A stretch of DNA of 64,000 bases from JAWKNZ01 sp041391425 (GTDB lineage Bacteria; Bdellovibrionota_B; Oligoflexia; Oligoflexales; JAWKNZ01), in contig JAWKNZ010000007.1 in the NCBI GenBank assembly GCA_041391425.1, forward strand, positions 177,392 through 241,391, given 5' to 3'. Both the position numbers and the translations under genes were made by a program. The notes under the pieces were generated by a model. It was not told where the DNA came from and did no database searches. It saw nothing but the letters and a program-made list of their open reading frames with translations. Below, piece by piece: positions 56,513 through 64,000 of this stretch. Numbering within the stretch: the first letter of the stretch is position 1; each line of letters begins with the position of its first letter.

Positions 56513-57484
56513 CTAATTTAATAGTTTCTCGATTACTCTCATTTTGGCACTTCGTGCTCTTGGATTTGAAGTAATTTCTTCTTCTGTTGCTGTTTTTGGA
56601 AAAGGCTTTATGATTTTAGCTTTTTTTTGTCTGCTTTGTTCAATTTCTTCTGCGGTGAGTGGTAAGCTCTTGGGAAGCTTACTTGCAGGATCGCTTGCAA
56701 GCTCCTTGAAGGTCGATTTGATGGAGCGATCTTCAAGAGAGTGAAAACTGATGATAGCCATTCTCCCTCCTTGTGCTAATACACTAAAAGCATCTTTTAA
56801 TAAAATTGTAAGTTCATCAAGTTCGCTATTCACATATATTCTTAACGCTTGAAAAACTTTCGTTGCAGGGTTTTTCTTGCTTTTTTTTGAATAATGAACA
56901 GATTTCTTTATAATATCAGCTAACTGTGTTGTTGTATTTATGCTGTTATGTGCTCTGTAGTTGCATATAGCTTGTGCAATAAAATGTGCTTTAGGCTCTT
57001 CTCCAAGCTCTCTGAATATTTTTTTTAAACTATCAAATGATTCATTTTCTATAATGTCTTTTGCTGTTGGTATGTCCAAATTTTGGTTCATGCGCATATC
57101 TAACGGACCATCTTTAGCAAAAGAAAACCCTCTTTCGGATACGTCAATTTGAGGGCTTGAGACACCTAAATCTGCAATGATACCTTTTACTTTACCTACT
57201 AGATCATTTTCCTCTATAAGAGCTTTTAAGTTAGAAAAATTGCTTTGATATATTTGTAATTTATTTTTCTTTTCAATAAGAGCAAACTTATTATGTAAAT
57301 TTGTAATTGCAACGGGGTCTCGATCAATTGCGATTACCCTTCCGCTTTCGCCAACTTTATCTAGTAGAAGCTGTGTATGACCACCACCACCTGCGGTACA
57401 GTCAATGGCAATATCGCCCTCTTGTAAAGCGAGAGAGTCTACTAACTCATGTGCTAAAACTGTTATATGGTTAAATTCGTTCAT
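56513..57484 (-). CDS. rsmH: 16S rRNA (cytosine-1402-N4)-methyltransferase
   Basis: 323 residues. N-terminal HITVLAHELVDSL is followed by the SAM motif IDCTAGGGGHTQLLLDKVG and by IADLGVSSPQIDVSERGFSFAKDGPLDMRM. Later FQALRIYVNSELDELTILL and SFHSLEDRSIKSTF match the MraW family. Methylates N4 of C1402 in the decoding site of 16S rRNA. It follows mraZ after 28 bp. Confidence 0.97.
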   Translation of the reverse strand: MNEFNHITVLAHELVDSLALQEGDIAIDCTAGGGGHTQLLLDKVGESGRVIAIDRDPVAITNLHNKFALIEKKNKLQIYQSNFSNLKALIEENDLVGKVKGIIADLGVSSPQIDVSERGFSFAKDGPLDMRMNQNLDIPTAKDIIENESFDSLKKIFRELGEEPKAHFIAQAICNYRAHNSINTTTQLADIIKKSVHYSKKSKKNPATKVFQALRIYVNSELDELTILLKDAFSVLAQGGRMAIISFHSLEDRSIKSTFKELASDPASKLPKSLPLTAEEIEQSRQKKAKIIKPFPKTATEEEITSNPRARSAKMRVIEKLLN

Positions 57485-57512
57485 TTACATTGCTTATACA
57501 ATTTGTTTGGGC

Positions 57513-57962
57513 TTAGAGGCTAATTCCCATTTCACCCATTGATTCTGCCAGTGCGCCAAAATTATCGGTAATCTCACTAATTGTGGCTTTCCAAGCTTCA
57601 CTAGACCATATTTCAAACTTTGTTAGGTTACCTATAAAGAAGCATTCTTTTTCTATTCCTGCAAACTTTCTTAGATTATTAGGTAGTAGAACTCTTCCTG
57701 CCTTGTCAATTGGACATTCTACAGCTGATGCAATGAAATATCTTTGAAAGGCAACGACCTTTGGGTCAAATTGTGAAAGAGATGCCAATTTTTTTTCTAG
57801 CTGCTCCCATTTATCTATAGGGTAAGCAACGAGGCATTTGTCAGAGTTTGTTACAACAAGAGAAGTTGGTTCGTCATCTATAGTAAGAAGCTTACGAAAA
57901 GTCGCAGGCACTGCAACTCGGCCCTTTTCGTCGATGTTGTGTTCAAAGCTTCCTCGAAACAA
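57513..57962 (-). CDS. mraZ: Transcriptional regulator MraZ
   Basis: 149 residues, with two SpoVT/AbrB-like repeats: MFRGSFEHNIDEKGRVAVPATFRKLL (the DxKGR motif) and VECPIDKAGRVLLPNNLRKFAG. MraZ represses its own operon by binding direct repeats at its promoter; matching repeats are found upstream. It is the first gene of the dcw cluster. Confidence 0.96.
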   Translation of the reverse strand: MFRGSFEHNIDEKGRVAVPATFRKLLTIDDEPTSLVVTNSDKCLVAYPIDKWEQLEKKLASLSQFDPKVVAFQRYFIASAVECPIDKAGRVLLPNNLRKFAGIEKECFFIGNLTKFEIWSSEAWKATISEITDNFGALAESMGEMGISL

Positions 57963-58081
57963 GATGATAACTCTCTAACTAATGATTAATATGTTGTATT
58001 TTGATTAAGTATCATGTTCGATTCAGGCGGTTTATTCTATTTAGAGTTGGAGAGGGCCTAATCCTTATGATGGTATTTTAT

Positions 58082-58096
58082 CCCACTTTCCCCCAC
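58082..58096 (-). promoter_or_regulatory. MraZ-box-like repeats upstream of mraZ
   Basis: On the minus strand GTGGG-GGAAA-GTGGG: two GTGGG repeats in tandem with a 5-bp spacer (10-bp period), 120 bp before the mraZ start. This is the spacing of known MraZ operators. Confidence 0.75.
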
Positions 58097-58226
58097 CTGA
58101 TACTTTAAGTGTACCGGACTTCATTTTGTTGGGTCAATGTTATCGGCTGAAGGTATTTAACAAATTGCCATAAAAAAATAAAATTTTGTAAGTTATTTCC
58201 ATAACCCTTGCTATGGAAAACAATTT

Positions 58227-58241
58227 GTGGGAAGGAGTGGG
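58227..58241 (+). promoter_or_regulatory. Second MraZ-box-like pair, opposite strand
   Basis: Plus strand GTGGG-AAGGA-GTGGG with the same 10-bp period, about 130 bp from the first pair and pointing the other way. It might let MraZ oligomers bridge or bind the intergenic region at two places. Confidence 0.5.
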
Positions 58242-58315
58242 ATAGTGATGAAATCGGATATATTATTGTGGCAAATAATGCCTATGAAAGTAAAAAAATC
58301 TGAGTATTTATGTGT

Positions 58316-59161
58316 CTAAATATAAGCTACATTACGACGCTGTAAATTTAGCTGGCTATCCGCATTGCTTAAAGCGAGGCAAATAAGGCCGGTAAATGGG
58401 ATAGCTGTCATCGAAGCAGGCCAACCGCTAATGAAAGAAAAGGTTAAGCAGGTAGGCAAGCAAAGAAGAAGAACCAAAATGTGTCTGGAGGCTCCTAAAA
58501 TGACACCGGTCCAGCCTATAAACATTACTGACAAGCCTATAAAGATAGTCTTTTTTGCCAGATGTAAAGAAAAGATTTTATTTATCCAAAAAGACAGAAA
58601 ACGCATATTTAAAAATGAATAAAACATAATTGCTATAGCAATAATACCTAATGCTATAATGAATAGCTCTCTAATTTTCTGAGCTTGTGAACCGTAATAA
58701 TGCTTTTGATGCCAAGGCATTTTATCCGCCAGAGTGGCGATAATAGTCACTGAACAAACGAGAATTGTTACTCCAATATTGAAATTGGTATGGGTACCAA
58801 AAGATTTTTCAACTATATACACAAGAGTAGAAATCCCGATTAAGTTTCCAGCTTTAGTTAAAAATAAAGGTCCAGCCAAAAACAATATCATTATTTCGGG
58901 CATAGAAAGAAATGAATTCAGCTCCAGAAAATTTAAGCGTGTAAAAATTAAGTTTAATGCAAGTACTCCCATATATAATAAGAAGCCGAGAATAGGTAAC
59001 AGTTGACACCATAGTGCTAGGCCGACTTTATAACTTTTATATAAACCGTCGAATTTTCGATATGCTTTACAAGATATAAGAAAAAGAGGTAATAATGCTA
59101 AAACAAAAAACACAATATAAAAAAACAACGCATTATTCGTATGTGTTAAAAGATCAAACAT
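58316..59161 (-). CDS. Polytopic membrane protein of unknown function
   Basis: 281 residues, with about eight predicted membrane helices (for example FYIVFFVLALLPLFLISC, LLPILGFLLYMGVLALNLIF, IGVTILVCSVTIIATLADKM, ELFIIALGIIAIAIMFYSFLN, ILVLLLCLPTCLTFSFISG). There is a faint likeness to membrane subunits of respiratory complex I (the NuoH/HycD type), but charged conserved motifs are missing, so no function is assigned. A 353-bp gap with MraZ boxes separates it from mraZ. The minus-strand orientation puts it upstream of the dcw cluster, possibly a separate transcript. Confidence 0.55.
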   Translation of the reverse strand: MFDLLTHTNNALFFYIVFFVLALLPLFLISCKAYRKFDGLYKSYKVGLALWCQLLPILGFLLYMGVLALNLIFTRLNFLELNSFLSMPEIMILFLAGPLFLTKAGNLIGISTLVYIVEKSFGTHTNFNIGVTILVCSVTIIATLADKMPWHQKHYYGSQAQKIRELFIIALGIIAIAIMFYSFLNMRFLSFWINKIFSLHLAKKTIFIGLSVMFIGWTGVILGASRHILVLLLCLPTCLTFSFISGWPASMTAIPFTGLICLALSNADSQLNLQRRNVAYI

Positions 59162-59600
59162 AGGATTCTCAATTCGGTCAAAGATATGTTTCTATTTGAA
59201 AATCAAGGTAGGTTTAGGTAGCAATACCTTTGAAAAGCTCACCTCAGCAAGCTAAAATGCAACAGCTATACCAATAGATTTGTCTGGCAACATTTTGAAA
59301 TTACAAAATTAAATTTCATGTTTATGAAAACATCTGTAAAATAATTATACGCTAGTAAATTTTAATCCATTCAATTGTGAGGATTATGAATAGGGCAGAA
59401 TATATACTACCCTTTCGTTTTTAAGACTTTCGATGTAAAACAAAAAATCACTAAACACTATGAAATACTTGTCACTCGGGTAAACCTTGCCCCTTGTTAT
59501 CTTTACGAGAGAGTTTTCTAATATTAAAGGATGCCTAGGTTTTGACCGAGTCAGCTTCTAGGAAAGTTTAATTTTGTAAATCTTAGTAAAGGAGGTGTTT
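59162..59600. other. AT-rich region upstream of the LysM gene, nothing supported
   Basis: About 440 bases between divergent genes. It must hold promoters for both, but I cannot identify clear -35/-10 pairs, operators or an ORF. The only feature is the strong AAAGGAGG ribosome site at 59588-59595. Confidence 0.4.
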
Positions 59601-60794
59601 ATGAGAGTATGGACGCGGCGCCATATCGGTGTCGTATGTCTGAATGTTCTACTCGCACTAGGTGCAGGAGCCTGCTCAAGCTCACAGCAAGAGGATGATT
59701 CTCTTGAAAACTATGAAGAACAAGAAGAGCAAGGCTCTGTACAAGCAGAGGGCGGACAAGAAGGCTATGATCAAGAGGGCTATGATCAAGAAGCCAGTGG
59801 TGGTCAAGAAGGTGGTAATTACGATGATGGTAATTATGAAGGTGGTAACTACAACGCAGGAAGTGACGACAGTAGTAACTATAATGCAGGAAACTACGAA
59901 GGTGGTAATTATGGAGCCAATCTTGGTGCAAATAATCTAGCGGGAAACCCAGGTCAAGGTAATTCTGGCAATAATGATTTGCAGGAAATTATCTCTGAAA
60001 TGAATCAAGCGGATGCGCAGCCAGGAAATGCTTTAAATCAAAACCAAGCCTTCCAGGTAGATCAAACTGCAGGTTTAGGTGGTCAAGCTACAGCGACGAA
60101 TATAGCCAGTAATTCAGTTGTCGTCGATACATCGACTACAAGTGTGGGTGGTGTCGTGGCAGGGCTATCTGGTCAAGCTGCTGGACAGGGATTACCCGAG
60201 CTCGGCTCGAAAATGCCTTATGTTATTCGCTCTGGTGATACCTTAGCTAAGGTTTCTAGCAAAATTTACGGCACTTCGGAAAGATGGCGAGAAATTGCAA
60301 CCCTTTCAGGTCTTGATAACCCTAACACAATTTATCCTGGAGATGTAATCTACTATCAATTAACTCAGGAAGCCGTGGCATTCGCGCAAGCTTATACGAA
60401 CGTAGCAAGGCAAGAGATCGTTGTTCAACAAGGTGATACGTTGGCAACTATTTCAAGACGTGCTTTTGGAAGTGATAAGTTTTGGAAGTCAATTTGGCGA
60501 GAAAACGATCATATTGTAAACCCCGATCAACTGGTTGTAGGCCAGACTGTATTTTATGTAACGGACGCAGCTTTATCTGCAGCAGTTTTGAAGATTAAAT
60601 CTAACGATAACGAAAACATAGCTAATTCGGATGCTAATTCCGATACTGAATTAAATTTAACAAAAGTATCTAACAATCAACAAGATATCGATTTTGAATT
60701 TGAAACTGTAAGCGTAGATTCATTTTCAGATTTAGTAACAATGAATACTGTATATCAAACCGCAACTTATAGAATTGCTTCTTCTAATTCATAG
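59601..60794 (+). CDS. LysM-domain protein with Asn/Gly/Tyr repeats, likely lipoprotein
   Basis: 397 residues from ATG 59601, with perfect AAAGGAGG at 59588-59595. An N-terminal signal (VVCLNVLLALGAGAC) ends near Cys25, so it may be a lipoprotein, although the lipobox is not canonical. Residues about 30-120 are acidic then repetitive: QEGYDQEGYDQ and multiple NYEGG/NYNAG units. Two LysM domains follow (about 205-255, SGDTLAKVSSKIYG; and 271-318, QGDTLATISRRAFG), expected to bind peptidoglycan or chitin-like sugars. The C-terminal tail is Asn/Asp-rich. It is probably an envelope anchor or surface protein; the repeated segment may be variable in length between strains. Confidence 0.75.
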   Translation: MRVWTRRHIGVVCLNVLLALGAGACSSSQQEDDSLENYEEQEEQGSVQAEGGQEGYDQEGYDQEASGGQEGGNYDDGNYEGGNYNAGSDDSSNYNAGNYEGGNYGANLGANNLAGNPGQGNSGNNDLQEIISEMNQADAQPGNALNQNQAFQVDQTAGLGGQATATNIASNSVVVDTSTTSVGGVVAGLSGQAAGQGLPELGSKMPYVIRSGDTLAKVSSKIYGTSERWREIATLSGLDNPNTIYPGDVIYYQLTQEAVAFAQAYTNVARQEIVVQQGDTLATISRRAFGSDKFWKSIWRENDHIVNPDQLVVGQTVFYVTDAALSAAVLKIKSNDNENIANSDANSDTELNLTKVSNNQQDIDFEFETVSVDSFSDLVTMNTVYQTATYRIASSNS

Positions 60795-60835
60795 TTATTG
60801 AATGGCTATCAAGCAATCACAGAAAGTAGTTTACA

Positions 60836-60940
60836 ATGGCACAGTTGGAAAAAGAGATGAAACAAATGGAATCTACAATCAGCATTATGGACGCAGAAGT
60901 TGATAGTTTGAACCAAATGTTCATTGCTTTGTCAAATTAA
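60836..60940 (+). CDS. Possible 34-residue coiled-coil peptide
   Basis: ATG-started frame MAQLEKEMKQMESTISIMDA ending SLNQMFIALSN. It shows hydrophobic residues at heptad spacing, with a weak AGAAAG ribosome site. It directly follows the LysM gene. It is short enough to occur by chance; another overlapping frame also exists. Confidence 0.2.
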   Translation: MAQLEKEMKQMESTISIMDAEVDSLNQMFIALSN

Positions 60941-61303
60941 GTATTGTGAAATACTGTATGATTTTTGTATGAAGCCTAAAATGACTACATAGGATCAGAA
61001 AAATGCAAAGTTTGACTGTGATGAGAGCTAACAATAGTTTAAATAACGATGTGGCTCTCTTCCCTCCAATATTTTAGTCAGCCTTAGAGCCTTTCCTAGA
61101 GTTTAGAACCCGTGATAACTGCAACGCATGAATAAATCTAGATCAGCACTTAATTTGTGCCTATACAGCCAATTATGTATAGCCTATTCAACAGTAGATA
61201 GTGATTATTGAGCGTTATATCAAATGTTGCTAGAGTGTGATTAGTCAGCTGTTTAAGCAGCTTTGTGTTTGCATATAAATTTAGATTGAACACATTGTCT
61301 TAG
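60941..61303. other. Intergenic region, nothing supported
   Basis: About 360 bases between the LysM gene region and the convergent nucleotidyltransferase gene. I see no ORF, RNA motif or strong terminator. Confidence 0.4.
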
Positions 61304-62437
61304 TCAGGTGATCGGAACTTTATGAGTAGACGTGATAACCACATTTTCGTATATGCCCGATATAGAGGTATTCTCATGTTCAAGAAGAATAGAGTTTGAG
61401 ATAGTCGTATTCTCCATAATATTGCATCCAGATTGGATGAAGCAATAAGGTCCTATTATTGAGGAGTCGTCAATTCGGCATGATCCACAAAATAAATTCG
61501 GGCCTATTGCGTTAAAAGGCAGTAGTCTATTTTCAATAATTTCTATTGATGCGTAATTTTTGTGTTGATCGTATTTTTTTTCAAATGGTGTTATGTCTTG
61601 TTTATGATCATAGCTAATTTTAATTGGATAATTCATGGCACAAGAGCAGGTTGTCATGCCAATTTCTTTGATGATAGAGTGATCGCCATTCTTTAAAAAT
61701 TCATCGATAAATTGGCTATGAGCTTGAAAATAACCGGTTGGAGTTCCGAGGTCATGCCAAAAACAATCTTGATAAAAACCGCAAATCACTGATCCCTTTG
61801 ATAACTCTTCCTGATAAATTTCTATGATATTGCTAGGTCTTCCTGCTGGAATATCCTTGATAAGCATATTGTCTATGATTTGGATGCCAGAAAAAATATG
61901 CGGAGAGTAGTGCTGATCAGCGTCTTTTGGGTGTTCTTTGCTGATACTAGCTATAAAGCCATTTTGATCGATCCATACGGAACTACCACTTGGGTTTTTT
62001 CCTTTAACTAAACCTAAGGAAGCAACAACATTAATTTTTTTTTTAACATTATAGTGATTATCTAAAAGCTTAGCTATTGAGAAGTTAGATATAATATCTC
62101 CATTAATGGCAATCACATCGCTTTTATCTATCCATTGCTTTAGCTGCCCATAAACGCCGCCGCTGCCTAAAAGGCTTTTTTCCTTTGAAACATGAAAATC
62201 TATATCAAAAGGGCTAGATTTGCACGCTTTGTCAATCATATCTGACAAATGATGTGCATTTACAGCAATATGCTTAATATTAATATCAATTAACTTTGAT
62301 ATAGCGAGATATAAAATAGGGATTCCGCAAAAAGGAATTAATGGCTTAGGAATCTTTTCAGTAATTGGCATTAGGCGGCTGCCTTTACCAGCTGCCAATA
62401 TAATTCCTTTTAATAACGGACAATTTATATGTGCCAT
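61304..62437 (-). CDS. Sugar-1-phosphate nucleotidyltransferase, MurU-like
   Basis: 377 residues. The pyrophosphorylase signature is GIILAAGKGSRLMPITEKIPKPLIP, followed by SLLGSGGVYGQL and the metal-binding INGDII. After the nucleotidyltransferase domain (about residues 1-240) come hexapeptide-repeat-like strands (SIIGPYCFIQSGCNIMENTTISNSILLEHE), a left-handed beta-helix tail that MurU lacks but other sugar-1-P transferases have. It lies 103 bp after an AmgK-like kinase gene, which suggests that it makes a UDP-sugar such as UDP-MurNAc from the kinase product. Other sugars (mannose, glucose) are possible. Confidence 0.75.
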   Translation of the reverse strand: MAHINCPLLKGIILAAGKGSRLMPITEKIPKPLIPFCGIPILYLAISKLIDINIKHIAVNAHHLSDMIDKACKSSPFDIDFHVSKEKSLLGSGGVYGQLKQWIDKSDVIAINGDIISNFSIAKLLDNHYNVKKKINVVASLGLVKGKNPSGSSVWIDQNGFIASISKEHPKDADQHYSPHIFSGIQIIDNMLIKDIPAGRPSNIIEIYQEELSKGSVICGFYQDCFWHDLGTPTGYFQAHSQFIDEFLKNGDHSIIKEIGMTTCSCAMNYPIKISYDHKQDITPFEKKYDQHKNYASIEIIENRLLPFNAIGPNLFCGSCRIDDSSIIGPYCFIQSGCNIMENTTISNSILLEHENTSISGIYENVVITSTHKVPIT

Positions 62438-62540
62438 GATATTCTCAAAGCTGTTTATGTATATATTTACTTAATCGTAAAAAATTTTCACACCATCAAG
62501 TATTCTTGCCATGTTTTAATACTGGTGTGAAATGTAGCTT

Positions 62541-63692
62541 TTAATATAATGCGCCGATAATACTTGCATCTACATTAACCATTATGTTTTCAACAAGTTC
62601 TCCAGAAATGTATGGCCAACGCTTATCATAAATATCGTTTTGTATTAAAGTCGTGAGTGCTGGCTTTACATATTTTAGATAGTCACCTCGATTCTTTTCT
62701 AATGTTAAAAATCCAAAACTTCCAATTGCTTTTAACTGACGTTGCAAAAGAGTTGGCTTCCAACTGTTTGAAATTTCGTCTGTAATCAAATTATTTTGTA
62801 CAGTTGCAAAGGGCAACTTTTTTCTTATTGAGCTAATAGCATATTCTAATAAGTCAAGGCGGTCTGAGTTGTCTATGGGAACATAAGAGTCGAATATAAG
62901 TGAAACTAAGTCATATGAAGGCGGACCGAGGCGAGCGTCTTGAAAGTCTATAACAGCGATATTGTTTTCACTAACCATCAAATTTCTAGAATGAAAATCT
63001 CTATGAACAAAATATTTTGAAAATTTTGCTAGGTAGGCAGCTAAACTTTGACTTTCCTGGCGAAATATCTTGAGCTGCGATTTATTGAGATCAAGGGAAG
63101 CAATGGGTGCTAGAAATTTTTGATAGAAAAAATCTAGTTCCCATTCAAATCTTTCTTTATCAAAGCTGCGGCTACACCACACTTGTTTTTTATTTTTATT
63201 AATTGATAGAAAATTGATAATGATATCAATGGCAAGTTGATATTTAGCTGCCACTTCGTAATTAAAGCCAGACTCAGTTTGCAGTAAGCTTGAGAGCATC
63301 ATATTGCCATAGTCTTCTATGATAATAGCTGCATAGTCTGGAAGTGTGGCTATGACCTTTGGGGTCAGAATGTTGTAATCTTGCAAAATTTTTGCGAGTT
63401 CTATCCATTCGTAGCCACCCTTTTCTAATGCAACTGCATCTCGCCCAGATAGTTGCATTAGAACTAAGGAGCTATCGGAATTGCTTGGATGAAGCCTATA
63501 GTAACAACGATCAGAACCATCGCCTGCAAGCCATTCAATTTTAAGACTTGGTGTGTTTAATGAATGGCATAATTCATTGACTGGTGGAGGTGGAAGGACG
63601 CCTGTTCTGTTAAAAGACTTTGGCATAATGACACTCCCCTCTATCTCCTGAGTTAAGTACTGGCTAATATGTATTTGATTTTCTGTTTTCAC
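62541..63692 (-). CDS. Phosphotransferase (APH fold), AmgK-like sugar kinase
   Basis: 383 residues. The APH catalytic loop reads YFVHRDFHSRNLMV with metal-binding IAVIDFQDARLGPPSYDLVSLIFDSYV, which closely resembles the cell-wall-sugar anomeric kinase AmgK, rather than an aminoglycoside-resistance enzyme. The N-terminal nucleotide loop is WLAGDGSDRCYYRL. The start is GTG 63692 (AGGGG five nt ahead) or ATG 63626 (GGGGAG 9 nt ahead); both are plausible. AmgK phosphorylates MurNAc and GlcNAc at C1 so that MurU can convert MurNAc-1-P to UDP-MurNAc, bypassing MurA/MurB. Context with the nucleotidyltransferase supports that role. Confidence 0.75.
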   Translation of the reverse strand: MKTENQIHISQYLTQEIEGSVIMPKSFNRTGVLPPPPVNELCHSLNTPSLKIEWLAGDGSDRCYYRLHPSNSDSSLVLMQLSGRDAVALEKGGYEWIELAKILQDYNILTPKVIATLPDYAAIIIEDYGNMMLSSLLQTESGFNYEVAAKYQLAIDIIINFLSINKNKKQVWCSRSFDKERFEWELDFFYQKFLAPIASLDLNKSQLKIFRQESQSLAAYLAKFSKYFVHRDFHSRNLMVSENNIAVIDFQDARLGPPSYDLVSLIFDSYVPIDNSDRLDLLEYAISSIRKKLPFATVQNNLITDEISNSWKPTLLQRQLKAIGSFGFLTLEKNRGDYLKYVKPALTTLIQNDIYDKRWPYISGELVENIMVNVDASIIGALY

Positions 63693-63727
63693 TTAAACCC
63701 CTATTATTTAAGTCGATGAGCTTATAT

Positions 63728-63890
63728 CCCGGATCCGAATTTCTAGCCGGTTGCGTCGTTGCTTCGTCGTCAGGAAATCCTCATGTACCAACATGTACAC
63801 TGCGGTTTCCCACCTCCTCGCGCCTAGCACCCGAGCGAACTTCGAATCCGTTGAAAATATTACAGTTTTTCAAAAAATTTCAGATCCCGG
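63728..63890 (+). mobile_element. MITE-like element, copy D, 163 bp
   Basis: Starts CCCGGATCCGAA and ends TTTCAGATCCCGG, imperfect terminal inverted repeats. Flanked by perfect 6-bp duplications TTATAT (63722-63727 and 63891-63896). It lies 35 bp upstream of the kinase gene's start, in its promoter region. Same length as copy A (reversed). Confidence 0.88.
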
Positions 63891-63941
63891 TTATATGCAA
63901 CATGGTGAGCGATTTTGAACATCCAGCCGCCAAATTTCAAA

Positions 63942-63966
63942 AAATTTTGGGATGCTCCAAAAATTT
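63942..63966. repeat. AT-rich hairpin near the right edge
   Basis: AAATTTTGGGA and TCCAAAAATTT form an 11-bp stem with one mismatch and a TGC loop. There is no T-tract, so terminator function is unclear. Confidence 0.35.
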
Positions 63967-64000
63967 AACTTCTTGACTTATGCTGAAATTACGCTAAAAA

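Noticed and set aside
1..64000. CRISPR arrays, tRNA, rRNA, tmRNA, SRP and RNase P RNA genes, defence islands
   Set aside because: I looked for spaced repeats and for characteristic conserved motifs of these RNAs by eye and found none; the window is mostly core genes.

Overview
The window is an AT-rich bacterial chromosome segment with no rRNA, tRNA or CRISPR array. Gene content (LPS transport genes, RpoN/RapZ, paired AtpF and AtpF', ParABS beside the atp genes, an FtsZ with a very long linker) points to a Gram-negative of the old deltaproteobacterial grade. A low-GC member of Bdellovibrionota/Oligoflexia is my best guess, but this is inference from gene order and style, not a database match.

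Layout. 1-1312 (-): small envelope/glycosyltransferase operon running off the left edge. 1909-6688: glycine cleavage genes gcvT and gcvH (+) converging on gcvP (-). 6778-14075 (-): pyrG-kdsD-lptC-lptA-lptB-rpoN-rapZ, linking CTP and Kdo synthesis, LPS transport and sigma-54/nitrogen-sugar regulation. 14345-17850: an M50 membrane protease, two unrecognised exported proteins and a small Cys-rich protein. 17851-29384: probable replication-origin neighbourhood, with dnaA, dnaN, gyrB, gyrA and two downstream genes all on the minus strand, and DnaA-box-like sequences flanking dnaA. 29385-40481 (+): ATP synthase genes in two blocks (atpZ-I-B-E and atpF'-F-H-A-G-D-C), split by four parS sites and parAB. 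40745-41698: an SDR-like protein. 41970-57962 (-): division and cell wall (dcw) cluster mraZ-rsmH-ftsL-ftsI-murE-murF-mraY-murD-ftsW-murC-ftsQ-ftsA-ftsZ, without murG, murB or ddl. 58316-63692: a polytopic membrane protein, a LysM lipoprotein and a kinase/nucleotidyltransferase pair resembling the AmgK-MurU muropeptide-sugar salvage pathway.

Two signals stand out. First, a family of short non-autonomous mobile elements (106-163 bp, imperfect terminal inverted repeats) occurs four times, each copy flanked by a perfect 6-bp target duplication: TTCTAA, ATGAAT, TTATAT, TTATAT. One sits inside the atp operon and supplies the stop codon of atpZ; another sits among the parS sites. Second, five genes (a GT2 glycosyltransferase, gcvT, gcvP, rpoN, gyrA) are each broken by what reads as one missing base in a short homopolymer. 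Because gyrA is essential, the simplest explanation is systematic homopolymer error in the sequence, so I annotate these as single interrupted genes rather than true pseudogenes.
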